Shown: positions 1-6,281, counted from the stretch's first letter. The stretch: DNA of 11,611 nt from Puniceicoccales bacterium (GCA_031289835.1 JAITOW010000058.1:1-11611), one strand, 5' to 3'. Notes: generated by a model not told the origin, from the sequence alone. Program-made: numbers and translations.

Positions 1-93
1 CTTGGGAACGAATTTTTCGCGGCGAAAGCTCAAGCAGCCATCACCACCTTTCCCGGCATTTAAGCGTATATTTTTTACTTCGTCAACGAACAT
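1..93 (-). CDS. obg: GTPase Obg/CgtA, N-terminal fragment (gene continues past the window's left edge)
   Basis: Read leftward from the ATG at 93, the 31 visible codons give MFVDEVKNIRLNAGKGGDGC followed by LSFRREKFVPK. This is the start of the glycine-rich Obg fold: FVDE, AGxGGxGC and SFRREKxVPK are the family's hallmark N-terminal motifs. Obg is an essential ribosome-associated GTPase acting in large-subunit maturation and stress responses. The GTPase domain lies outside the window and cannot be checked. No clear Shine-Dalgarno site precedes the ATG, but family alignment fixes the start. The gene is divergent from the lipoprotein gene at 270. The fragment is too short for most ORF callers but is recognisable. 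Confidence 0.93.
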   Translation of the reverse strand, partial: MFVDEVKNIRLNAGKGGDGCLSFRREKFVPK

Positions 94-127
94 TTTAGTT
101 GATAGGTGCTAAACAATAGTGTGGCTT

Positions 128-133
128 TGTCAA
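128..133 (-). promoter_or_regulatory. Possible -35 element for obg (TTGACA on the minus strand)
   Basis: The minus strand carries an exact TTGACA about 35 bases upstream of the obg ATG. About 15 bases downstream lies TTTAGC, a poor -10 match, so only the -35 half is convincing. The position is suitable for an obg promoter, but this is a weak inference. Confidence 0.25.
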
Positions 134-146
134 AGGTTTTATGGGG

Positions 147-161
147 TGGCACAAAAGTTAC
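147..161 (+). promoter_or_regulatory. Imperfect sigma-54 (-24/-12) promoter-like site upstream of the binding-protein gene
   Basis: TGGCAC, five bases, then TTAC fits the sigma-54 consensus TGGCAC-N5-TTGC with a single mismatch, in the normally well-conserved G of the -12 GC. It points toward the lipoprotein gene, whose ATG is 109 bases further on. It is the best such match I found by eye among the TGGCAC words of the window. One mismatch at a key base keeps confidence low. Confidence 0.25.
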
Positions 162-170
162 GGAATACCC

Positions 171-220
171 CAATTTTTTGTTTGTTTATAAAAATTTTTA
201 TTTATTCCAAACAAAAATTG
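171..220. repeat. Nested A+T-rich inverted repeat in the obg / binding-protein divergent region
   Basis: The left arm CAATTTTTTGTTTG (171-184) pairs with the right arm CAAACAAAAATTG (208-220), with one extra T in the left arm. Inside the loop, ATAAAAATTTTTAT (188-201) is a perfect 14-base palindrome, so one hairpin contains another. An alternative small hairpin can form between CAAAAA (212-217) and TTTTTG (223-228). It sits between two divergent starts, so a terminator role is not obvious. A regulator-binding site, a bent A-tract element or a 5' UTR structure for the downstream gene are all possible. Confidence 0.6.
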
Positions 221-269
221 TGTTTTTGTGAAAAATATTGATTGACCCGATTGGTAAAAAGTGAAATAA

Positions 270-1874
270 ATGTATCCCGTGAGCCTGAAGTTCAGATGGT
301 TAGTTGCCCTGTTGCTATGCTTAATTTTCATTGGATGTGGCAAAGAGGAGCCTAAAAAAGATCGCAAAGTGCTCATAATTTGCACGGACATCGATGTTAC
401 CAGCCTCAATCCACACATCGCTTCGGGTTTGGGTGCTCCTAATGTATTCAATGCCATATTTGAGGGATTGGTTGTGCCCGATCCTGAGACCTATCGGCCA
501 CTTCCCGGTGTTGCCGACAGGTGGTCGGTTTCGGAAAATGGGAAAGTTTACGAGTTTCATTTGAGGGACAATGCGCGGTGGTCAAACGGAGACCTGCTCA
601 ATGCAGAGGACTTTGTCATTTCTGTCAAGCGTGCTTTAAGCTCAAAATTAAGCCATCCCAACGTGGAGATGTTTTTTCCGCTGAAAAATGCGGAGAAGTT
701 TTACAGGCGGCAAGTCAGAAATTTCAACGAAGTTGGGATTCATTCCTTTGGCAAACACACTCTGCGAATAGAGTTGGAAAATCCACTAAATGCGTTCATA
801 TACGTAGTCATGGAACCGTGTTGGTATCCTCTAAACGATGCAGTTTATGAGTCGATCAACAGATTTAACGATCGGAGTGATTTTTTCCCTAATATCATCT
901 CAAACGGCCCCTTTATGGTGGTCAATAAAAGAACCGATAATAACGTGGTTTTGGAAAAAAACCCCTACTATTGGGATTATGAGACAACGAAATTGGACGA
1001 AATTAAGTTCATTGTTGGATTCAGTATAGAAAGGAGTTTCAATATGTTCAGAAATGGTAGCGTCGATATCTGCATGTACAATCCCCAAAGCGCTTACTAT
1101 TCGTCGGATCTAATTGATGAGGAGTGCATTAAATCCGAGATTCGTCTCGGATGTTTTTACCTCATACTCAACACGAAAAATAAGCCATTGGACGACAAAA
1201 ATGTCAGAATGGCGCTCAGTATGGCGATTAGGAGAAAAACATTGCTCGATTTAATGTCCATGACTGGAGATAGTGCCGCATATAGTTTGATCCCAACATT
1301 AGGTCCCGATTACAAGGCGTCCATGATGTTCAGTGAAGAGCAAGCTCGTGCCCGTGAATTACTAGCCATTGCCGGTTACAAGGATGGTGAAAATTTTCCA
1401 AAGATACGGTTTATTTGCAACAACAGCAGGAGGCAAGATATGGTTTGCTCGTTTGTGAAGAATGAGCTGAAGGACATTCTTAACGTCGACGTGGATATCG
1501 AGTATGTTAGGAGGGATGATTTCATGTCCATGCGCAAGGAAGGAGATTTTGATATTTGTTGCGGTGATTGGTACGGCGATTATCCCGATCCGGAAAAATT
1601 TCTAAAATTGTTTACCGAGAAAAGCCAGCAAAATTACTCCAAGTGGCACAGCGACGAATACGATGGGCTTTTGAAAATGGCTTATTATATGCGCGATGAT
1701 AAGGAGCGTTTGCGATTACTGAAGAATGCCGAACAGTTGCTGATGAGTGATATGCCGGTAATTCCACTGTATTTTGAATCCAGCTTTTATCTCATGAAGA
1801 AGAGGGTTAAGGGCTGGGACTCGAATTTATTGGATCTTCGCCAGTGGAAACTCATAGACGTTGAAGAGGAATGA
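270..1874 (+). CDS. Peptide-type ABC transporter substrate-binding lipoprotein (SBP family 5, OppA-like)
   Basis: This 534-residue protein captures a substrate in the periplasm, probably peptides, for an ABC importer. It begins with a charged residue and a hydrophobic stretch (about 10-22) ending in a lipobox-like FIGC, so Cys23 is the predicted lipidated residue. The family-5 pattern is clear: the region around ARWSNGDLLNAEDFVISVKR near residue 100, then GPFMVV followed by KNPYYWD in the middle, a DKNVRMALSMAI segment, DWYGDYPDPEKFL late on, and a C-terminal MPVIPLYFES. Length is typical of OppA/DppA proteins. The ATG gives a complete signal peptide; the ribosome site is weak. No permease or ATPase gene is adjacent, so it is an orphan component here and the substrate cannot be assigned. 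Its last 48 bases overlap the opposing hypothetical gene. Confidence 0.92.
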   Translation: MYPVSLKFRWLVALLLCLIFIGCGKEEPKKDRKVLIICTDIDVTSLNPHIASGLGAPNVFNAIFEGLVVPDPETYRPLPGVADRWSVSENGKVYEFHLRDNARWSNGDLLNAEDFVISVKRALSSKLSHPNVEMFFPLKNAEKFYRRQVRNFNEVGIHSFGKHTLRIELENPLNAFIYVVMEPCWYPLNDAVYESINRFNDRSDFFPNIISNGPFMVVNKRTDNNVVLEKNPYYWDYETTKLDEIKFIVGFSIERSFNMFRNGSVDICMYNPQSAYYSSDLIDEECIKSEIRLGCFYLILNTKNKPLDDKNVRMALSMAIRRKTLLDLMSMTGDSAAYSLIPTLGPDYKASMMFSEEQARARELLAIAGYKDGENFPKIRFICNNSRRQDMVCSFVKNELKDILNVDVDIEYVRRDDFMSMRKEGDFDICCGDWYGDYPDPEKFLKLFTEKSQQNYSKWHSDEYDGLLKMAYYMRDDKERLRLLKNAEQLLMSDMPVIPLYFESSFYLMKKRVKGWDSNLLDLRQWKLIDVEEE

Positions 1875-2300
1875 TGACTTACTAGTGTATTTTCTCCGCT
1901 TTACGCTGAAGAAATTTTGGTCCAGATCGATATTTGTGTAGACGTAGCTTTCATACTGGTTTGCATCCAGGTTGACGAAGCACATGTTCAATGTATCACC
2001 GCTTTTCAGATAACTTTCGATGGTGCTTCGCTCATCGCTGCGGATGGCTGCAATAACGAGGAAATTTTTATATTCCCTTGTGATGTTTTTCAATACTTTG
2101 AACAGTTTGCTTGGGGTTACTGTTTCCGTTGGAATTTTTTCAAATTTTGAGCAGAGGTTGTGGCGATGTTTACTACATAGCAAAATTTTATCATATCTAT
2201 TTTGGCGGACGTATTCCAATATCCGCGCAAGCATTGCTTCACTTTTTCGGAAGCGGTCGATGGCGGACTTTGTTAAAACCAATATGCGCACAACTGCCAA
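1827..2300 (-). CDS. Hypothetical protein, convergent with and overlapping the binding-protein gene
   Basis: This 157-residue reading frame starts at a TTG directly preceded by an in-frame stop; internal alternatives are a GTG at codon 4 and an ATG at codon 23 (2234). I do not recognise the family. The product is soluble-looking and basic, with no signal peptide. An initial VRILVLT strand is followed by a charged helix with KSEAMLARILEYVRQN, then DKILLCSKHRHNL, and later a hydrophobic FLVIAAIRSDE strand. That alternation suggests an alpha/beta fold, though this is only an impression. Composition is rich in K, R, E and D as expected for a real protein, and it is the only good frame in the stretch from 1875 to 2411. 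Its last 16 codons lie antisense to the 3' end of the lipoprotein gene. The start is uncertain. Confidence 0.55.
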   Translation of the reverse strand: MAVVRILVLTKSAIDRFRKSEAMLARILEYVRQNRYDKILLCSKHRHNLCSKFEKIPTETVTPSKLFKVLKNITREYKNFLVIAAIRSDERSTIESYLKSGDTLNMCFVNLDANQYESYVYTNIDLDQNFFSVKRRKYTSKSSFLFNVYEFPLAKIQ

Positions 2301-2411
2301 AACTTAATCTTGTATTGTTTTGCAATAAAAAAGTATGCAGAAATTGGGGACATTTTTATTTTCGTTGAAATTTTAAAAATGTGGGTACTATGGCGTGGTG
2401 AAAGGCTGGGT

Positions 2412-2747
2412 ATGACTTGTCCAAATATTTTTTCATTTTTTGCCGAAGCACGGGCGAATGATATATCCTTCGTCAATTCACTGTTTATGGTGGTGGTTTT
2501 TTTATCCATCCTCGGATTTTGCGGGTACATGATTGTTCGCTTTTGCAAGCGCGGAAGCTTTGTTGGGAATCATACGACCGGAGATGGAACGAAGAAAATC
2601 AAAATTCTCGATAATAAATTTTTGTACGGGCGGAAGTACATCACGCTGGTTGAGTGCTGTGGTAAACGTCTGCTGATTCTAGTCAACCGGGATGATGCCG
2701 TGAAATTGAGCGAGTGGGAAGTTGGTAAAAATGAAGCTGATCGATAG
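2412..2747 (+). CDS. Small single-pass membrane protein, FliO-like (flagellar / type III export biogenesis)
   Basis: The 111-residue product has a hydrophobic segment at about 20-43 followed by a basic stretch. The soluble tail reads KIKILDNKFLYGRKYITLVE, then GKRLLILV and a final hydrophilic region. A single helix plus a small beta domain of the form 'I-hh-L-x-G-x-h-hVE-h-G-x-hhLhV' is the FliO pattern; FliO helps assemble the FliP export-gate complex in the inner membrane. I chose the ATG at 2412 because GAAAGG lies about six bases upstream; an in-frame ATG at 2310 would add 34 residues with no clear ribosome site. The stop lies 17 bases inside tatD, implying translational coupling. FliO is a fast-evolving family and no other flagellar gene is visible, so an unrelated small membrane protein is possible. 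Confidence 0.5.
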   Translation: MTCPNIFSFFAEARANDISFVNSLFMVVVFLSILGFCGYMIVRFCKRGSFVGNHTTGDGTKKIKILDNKFLYGRKYITLVECCGKRLLILVNRDDAVKLSEWEVGKNEADR

Positions 2748-3513
2748 TCACTGCCATTTGGATGATTTTTACAACAATGGCGAATTGGAAGCGGTGCTGG
2801 CACGTGCCAATGGCGCCATGGTGGAGCATCTTGTTGTAATCGGCACATCGTCGCGTGATCTCGAAATCAACCATCGCTTGGCGGAAAATTTTACTAGCAT
2901 CGATTACACCGTCGGAGTGCATCCGCTGTACCACGGTGATCCCATCCCCGATTTTGGGCCCTATTTCACTGCGAGTAAGCCCCCCGTGGCGATCGGCGAG
3001 ATTGGACTGGATTACCATTCTTTGCCGCCTGATTCCCGCGATGAGGTCATAGCGGCGCAAAAAAAGCTATTTGTTTCCCAGTTGCAGATCGCAAAAAAGT
3101 GTGATTTGCCGGTTGCGCTACATTCCAGGGAAGCCTTCGATGATACGTTCGCTTTGGTTGAAGAATCTGGAATAGATGGAGACAGAATTTTGTTCCACTG
3201 CTACGGGTACGGCACCGAAGAAATGCGCACCATAAATGAATTTGGCGCATGGGTATCTTTCTCGGGAACAATAACTTACAAAAATTCTCAGGCGCTTCGT
3301 GGGGCCTTGAGTATTGTGGAAAAGGATAGGCTTCTCATCGAAACCGACTGCCCCTACTTGGCACCAGTTCCGTATCGTGGGAAAAAAAATGAACCATCAT
3401 TTTTGATGCATACTGCCCGATTCATCGAAGAATTTTTCACCGATGAATGCGGGGACATTTTGGGTAAAATTTTTGCAAACACGGTTCGGTTTTTTCGTCT
3501 AAAAATCCAGTAG
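2731..3513 (+). CDS. tatD: TatD family metal-dependent hydrolase / DNase
   Basis: This 260-residue TIM-barrel amidohydrolase-type protein belongs to the TatD family, which comprises two-metal 3'-5' nucleases linked to DNA repair and degradation. All expected metal ligands are present: His7 and His9 in DSHCHLD, Glu90 in GEIGLDYH, His131 in ALHSRE, His156 in FHCYG and Asp206 in ETDCPYLAP. The family VGVHP motif and the C-terminal NTVRFF are also present. The ATG at 2731 gives the canonical start KLIDSHCHLD; a TTG three codons earlier (2722) is less likely. GTGGGAAG just upstream may serve as the ribosome site. It overlaps the preceding membrane-protein gene by 17 bases and is followed nine bases later by rpoN, so the three are probably cotranscribed. 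Confidence 0.96.
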   Translation: MKLIDSHCHLDDFYNNGELEAVLARANGAMVEHLVVIGTSSRDLEINHRLAENFTSIDYTVGVHPLYHGDPIPDFGPYFTASKPPVAIGEIGLDYHSLPPDSRDEVIAAQKKLFVSQLQIAKKCDLPVALHSREAFDDTFALVEESGIDGDRILFHCYGYGTEEMRTINEFGAWVSFSGTITYKNSQALRGALSIVEKDRLLIETDCPYLAPVPYRGKKNEPSFLMHTARFIEEFFTDECGDILGKIFANTVRFFRLKIQ

Positions 3514-3522
3514 GACCAGGCC

Positions 3523-4806
3523 TTGAATTTGTCCCTCCGCAATGAACAGAAGCTTCTCCAGAGGCTTAGTCCGGCGATGTTTCAGTCGCTCAACATTCTT
3601 CAAATGAACGTGATGGATTTGAGAAACCTTGTCATCGGGGAGTGCGGGAAAAACCCGGCCGTTGAGTTGGTTGAACCCAAAAATTCATCCTGCGCGGATT
3701 ACGATGCAATTCTCAGCAATGTCAAAGCCGAGCAATCCATGGAGGAATATCTTTTGGAACAGATCCTGGAGTGGACGGATTCCAGCAAAAGTATTTTGAT
3801 TTCTCTCCTGAAAAATCTCGACGAAAGGGGTTTTTTCGCCGGGAGCGTTGATTCAATTGCCACCGAACATCACGTTGCTCCGGAAGTAGTTAGTGGTGTC
3901 CTCAACGCATTGAAGACTCTTAAACCATATGGCATCGGTGCTGAAAATTTGGCGGAGGCGCTTCTGATTCAGATAAATAATATTTCGTCCATTGGTGCGG
4001 TGATGAGAGCCAAGGCGGAGTGGATAATCTCAGCGCATCTCGATGATTTGCTGCGCGGATCTTTGAAGAAAATAGCCAAAGTGGCGGGTGTAACCATGGA
4101 AGACGTAAAAGTCATCGCAAAGTTCGTGAGTCGGTTACGCTTCGCGCCACTGTCATTCTTCGCACACGATGTTGCCCTAGCGATCATTCCGGATGTGAAA
4201 TTTTTCAGGCGAGAGGATAAATGGATTATAGATGTAAACGATACCTACTATCCGCAGCTCAGGTTCAGCGGGATATATAAGGATTTGCTCGTGGGGCGCT
4301 CCGATCAGGCGACAGTGAAGTATTTGAAGAATCAAGCCAGGAGTGCTCGTTTGCTAACAAATGCCATTTTAAAGCGAAAGGAAACCTTGCATAAAATTGC
4401 ACAGTCCATCCTCGCACATCAGATGCAATTTTTTGAATACGGGCCAAAATGGTTGAAACGTCTATCCATGCGTGAGGTAGCCGAAAATATTTCGGTGAAC
4501 GTTTCCACCGTTAGTCGAGCAATTTCGGGAAAATACGCGGAGACACCCCATGGGGTGCTCAAATTACCCACGTTTTTCGAATCCGGTGTGGATGATTGCT
4601 CGGCAACGTTTATCAAGTCTGAGATGAAGAAATTGATCTTGAATTCTAGCGAGCAACTCAGTGACCAAAAAATTGCCGAAATCCTCGGTGAGCGCGGGAT
4701 CAATGTCTCCAGAAGAACCATTGCCAAGTATCGGCAAAAAGAAAACCTCCCCAATTCGAGAATCAGGAAGATTTACTTATATAAAACGGAACGAAAGGCA
4801 TATTAA
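3523..4806 (+). CDS. rpoN: RNA polymerase sigma-54 factor RpoN
   Basis: This 427-residue alternative sigma factor directs RNA polymerase to -24/-12 promoters and needs AAA+ enhancer-binding activators. Region I (about 1-46) has the typical Gln/Leu-rich form, with LSPAMFQSLNILQMNVMDL followed by NPAVEL. The core-binding domain follows, then the promoter-binding helix-turn-helix: LSMREVAENI near residue 314 with VSTVSRAISGKY and TPHGV. The RpoN box SRRTIAKYRQ at 396-405 is a near-exact match to the family's ARRTVAKYRE. It is shorter than E. coli RpoN (477), mainly because the acidic linker after region I is reduced. TTG at 3523 is chosen because region I starts there and AGGA lies about seven bases upstream. 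Its stop overlaps that of the opposing small gene. Confidence 0.96.
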   Translation: MNLSLRNEQKLLQRLSPAMFQSLNILQMNVMDLRNLVIGECGKNPAVELVEPKNSSCADYDAILSNVKAEQSMEEYLLEQILEWTDSSKSILISLLKNLDERGFFAGSVDSIATEHHVAPEVVSGVLNALKTLKPYGIGAENLAEALLIQINNISSIGAVMRAKAEWIISAHLDDLLRGSLKKIAKVAGVTMEDVKVIAKFVSRLRFAPLSFFAHDVALAIIPDVKFFRREDKWIIDVNDTYYPQLRFSGIYKDLLVGRSDQATVKYLKNQARSARLLTNAILKRKETLHKIAQSILAHQMQFFEYGPKWLKRLSMREVAENISVNVSTVSRAISGKYAETPHGVLKLPTFFESGVDDCSATFIKSEMKKLILNSSEQLSDQKIAEILGERGINVSRRTIAKYRQKENLPNSRIRKIYLYKTERKAY

Positions 4807-4964
4807 AACACTGGCACGATGGTATTTCCTTCGCAGCATTTGGCAACGAAATTATTTCCGGTACCCCAGATCCCATCGTTGACCAAAAGCTTGCATTTGA
4901 AACCTCCCATCCCATTACATTTATCACATTCAAATGCCCAGAACCTCGCGTTTTTGTTTTGCAT
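4803..4964 (-). CDS. Small Cys-containing hypothetical protein with a DnaJ-zinc-finger-like CxxCxGxG element
   Basis: This 53-residue protein starts at an ATG with AAGGG seven bases upstream. An in-frame GTG at 4997 would add 11 residues. After a short aromatic start (ARFWAF), it has ECDKCNGMGGFKCK at about 13-26. The CxxCNGMGG part resembles one half of a DnaJ-type CxxCxGxG zinc ribbon. A CC pair lies near the C-terminus. Five cysteines in 53 residues could bind metal or form disulfides. There is no signal peptide. I do not recognise the family. It is convergent with rpoN, the two stop codons overlapping, and lies 94 bases downstream of another leftward Cys-rich mini-gene. Chance ORF status cannot be excluded, but composition and ribosome site favour a real gene. 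Confidence 0.5.
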   Translation of the reverse strand: MQNKNARFWAFECDKCNGMGGFKCKLLVNDGIWGTGNNFVAKCCEGNTIVPVF

Positions 4965-5023
4965 TGCAATGCCCTTATCCCAGCTCAAGCCACACACCCA
5001 GCCCCTCTAATGTAAAGCGTACC

Positions 5024-5047
5024 GCCGAATCAGATGTCCGTTTCGGC
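5024..5047 (-). other. Small stem-loop between the two Cys-rich mini-genes
   Basis: GCCGAA (5024-5029) and TTCGGC (5042-5047) can pair as a six-base stem around a 12-base loop. It lies 12 bases after the stop of the upstream leftward mini-gene. No T-run follows on either strand, so it is not a convincing intrinsic terminator; a 3'-end or attenuating structure is possible. Confidence 0.3.
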
Positions 5048-5058
5048 TAATACCCTAG

Positions 5059-5214
5059 TTAGCCACAACAGTGACCATTTTTGCTGGAATCATCGGCTTT
5101 GACATGCTCTATTCGAGCGTTGCCACAGGCCGATATGGTTCCGCCGCTTCCTGCCGAAGATGCAGCTGATGTACTACCCGATGAACTTTTTGAACAACAA
5201 CAATTTTTTGACAT
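5059..5214 (-). CDS. Cys/Ser/Gly-rich mini-protein (51 aa), unknown function
   Basis: The product begins MSKNCCCSKSSSGST, continues through a low-complexity Ser/Ala/Gly linker, then has a single Cys30, a more ordinary charged stretch (NARIEHVKADD) and ends with HCCG. Six cysteines (5, 6, 7, 30, 49, 50) and two histidines (37, 48), with Cys clusters at both ends, suggest metal binding or disulfides. I do not recognise a family, and no secretion signal is visible. The ATG at 5214 is supported by a GGAG site eight bases upstream and an extended -10 promoter about 33 bases upstream; a longer frame from 5256 lacks such support. The Ser/Cys content recalls lanthipeptide precursors, but no modification enzyme is nearby. 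A + strand frame overlaps it but has poorer start signals. Confidence 0.6.
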   Translation of the reverse strand: MSKNCCCSKSSSGSTSAASSAGSGGTISACGNARIEHVKADDSSKNGHCCG

Positions 5215-5246
5215 ATTAAAAACTCCAGTTTTAATTTTATGCGAAG

Positions 5247-5255
5247 ATTGTAACA
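5247..5255 (-). promoter_or_regulatory. Extended -10 promoter for the Cys-rich mini-gene
   Basis: The minus strand reads TGTTACAAT, a TGn extended -10 followed by TACAAT (one mismatch to TATAAT). Transcription would begin around 5240, giving a leader of about 26 bases that contains the GGAG ribosome site before the ATG at 5214. The -35 region is only A+T-rich, as is common for extended -10 promoters. Confidence 0.5.
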
Positions 5256-5309
5256 TTTTTACAGAATATTTAAAAGAAAATTTTTAAAAAATTTATCATG
5301 TGCTAATCC

Positions 5310-5338
5310 TTGACTTTCTTCCGCGACTCAATTACTGC
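5310..5338 (+). promoter_or_regulatory. Weak candidate promoter for the small lipoprotein / rsmI pair
   Basis: TTGACT at 5310-5315 is a good -35-like hexamer; 17 bases later TACTGC is a poor -10. It lies just upstream of the lipoprotein gene in the divergent region shared with the Cys-rich mini-gene. Support is positional and half-site only. Confidence 0.25.
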
Positions 5339-5345
5339 ATGAACC

Positions 5346-5543
5346 ATGTCTAGGATGCGCATTTTGATGTCGTTATTTCTGTTGTCCTGCGCCCTGTGTG
5401 GATGCGAGTCCACCGAGGAAGCATATAATTCGAAGCTGCCATGGGCACGTCCGGCCGCCTGGGATGCCGGGAGGCAGATCGATCAGACCGGAAAAACCTC
5501 TTCCAAGGCGCCGCCGTCGCGCAGCCCTGGTCGCAATCCCTAG
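5346..5543 (+). CDS. Small predicted lipoprotein upstream of rsmI
   Basis: This 65-residue protein has a basic start (MSRMR), a hydrophobic run and a lipobox LCGC placing the lipidated Cys at residue 20. The mature part is only about 46 residues: an acidic ESTEEAYNS, then LPWARPAAWDAG, then a disordered Ser/Pro/Arg tail. The LPWxxPAxW element resembles a short motif I associate with small lipoproteins of Verrucomicrobiota-type genomes, though that is memory and not a checked match. The start could be the ATG at 5346, 5355 or 5367; none has a good ribosome site and all keep the lipobox. The stop is 11 bases before the proposed rsmI start, so cotranscription is likely. Function unknown; probably envelope-located. 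Confidence 0.65.
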   Translation: MSRMRILMSLFLLSCALCGCESTEEAYNSKLPWARPAAWDAGRQIDQTGKTSSKAPPSRSPGRNP

Positions 5544-5554
5544 GTTTTTTCACC

Positions 5555-6235
5555 GTGACTTTGTACGTGGTTGCCACTCCAATCGGAAATTTGGACGATA
5601 TTTCTCCGCGGGCCATTGAAGTCATGCGCGCCGTCGATTGCATAGTTTGCGAAGACTCGCGTGTAAGCTCGAAGTTGCTGAACAAGTTTGGCATTAATAA
5701 GCCGCTGTTTCCGTACCGGGACGACAACGAAACCCAAGCCTCGGAAAAAGTTTTGAATTTTTTGAGGGAAGGGAAGGATGTGTGTTTAGTTAGCGATGCC
5801 GGCACGCCGTGCATAAGCGATCCGGGGTTCAGGCTCGTGCGGGCCTGTAGGAAACAGGGCTTGAAAGTGGAGTCAATCCCCGGACCATGTGCTGCAATAG
5901 CAGCGCTGTCGATTTCCGGACTACCCACGGATGGGTTCCTATTCGTCGGATTTTTGCCCTCGAAGAAGTCGGCTCGCATAAATTTTTTTAAAAAGTATGT
6001 TGATTTTGCGTATACCTTAGTTTTTTACGAGTCTTGCCACCGAATCGACAAATTTTTAGCTGACGCCCATGAAATTTTTGGCTCGGAGCGCACCGTTTGC
6101 GTCGCAAAGGAGCTGACCAAGCTCCACGAAATGTTTTTGGTCGACAAATTGTCGGCTGTGTGTGAAAAAATGGCGACTGCTTCAACGAAGGGCGAATTTG
6201 TGGTTATTGTTGCGCCTTCTCGCTTTGCCATGTGA
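5555..6235 (+). CDS. rsmI: 16S rRNA (cytidine1402-2'-O)-methyltransferase RsmI
   Basis: This 226-residue SAM-dependent methyltransferase of the tetrapyrrole-methylase fold modifies the ribose of C1402 in 16S rRNA. The diagnostic motifs appear in order: YVVATPIGNLDDISPRA at about 4-20, CEDSR, LVSDAGTPCISDPG in the middle, PGPCAAIAALSISGLPTDGF, GFLPSKK, FYESCHRI and KELTKLHE. Length matches RsmI trimmed of the variable N-terminus; the final helical domain of some longer homologues is absent. I chose the GTG at 5555 because TAGG lies ten bases upstream and the conserved YVVATPIGNL begins at once. The open frame reaches back to 5441 but would run through the lipoprotein gene with no family resemblance. 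TTG at 5561 is an alternative. Confidence 0.95.
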   Translation: MTLYVVATPIGNLDDISPRAIEVMRAVDCIVCEDSRVSSKLLNKFGINKPLFPYRDDNETQASEKVLNFLREGKDVCLVSDAGTPCISDPGFRLVRACRKQGLKVESIPGPCAAIAALSISGLPTDGFLFVGFLPSKKSARINFFKKYVDFAYTLVFYESCHRIDKFLADAHEIFGSERTVCVAKELTKLHEMFLVDKLSAVCEKMATASTKGEFVVIVAPSRFAM

Positions 6236-6281
6236 ATATTTCTTGCATAAGGTAGATCTGTGTGTTAGCTGAGACTTTGCT

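Noticed and set aside
1..63. Rightward frame ending in a TAA at 61-63, at first read as the tail of an upstream gene
   Set aside because: The opposite strand of the same bases encodes the unmistakable Obg N-terminus.
158..457. Leftward 99-residue open frame across the start of the binding-protein gene
   Set aside because: It is antisense to the lipoprotein signal peptide and intergenic repeat, has no recognisable features, and is a shadow.
2273..2548. Leftward 91-residue frame opposite the FliO-like gene
   Set aside because: It is antisense to a better-supported coding region with a membrane segment and tatD coupling, and has no distinctive features.
5081..5287. Rightward 68-residue frame antisense to the Cys-rich mini-gene, with an acidic protein-like stretch
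   Set aside because: It starts at a TTG without a ribosome site, whereas the minus frame has GGAG and an extended -10. Kept only as the main alternative to the minus call.
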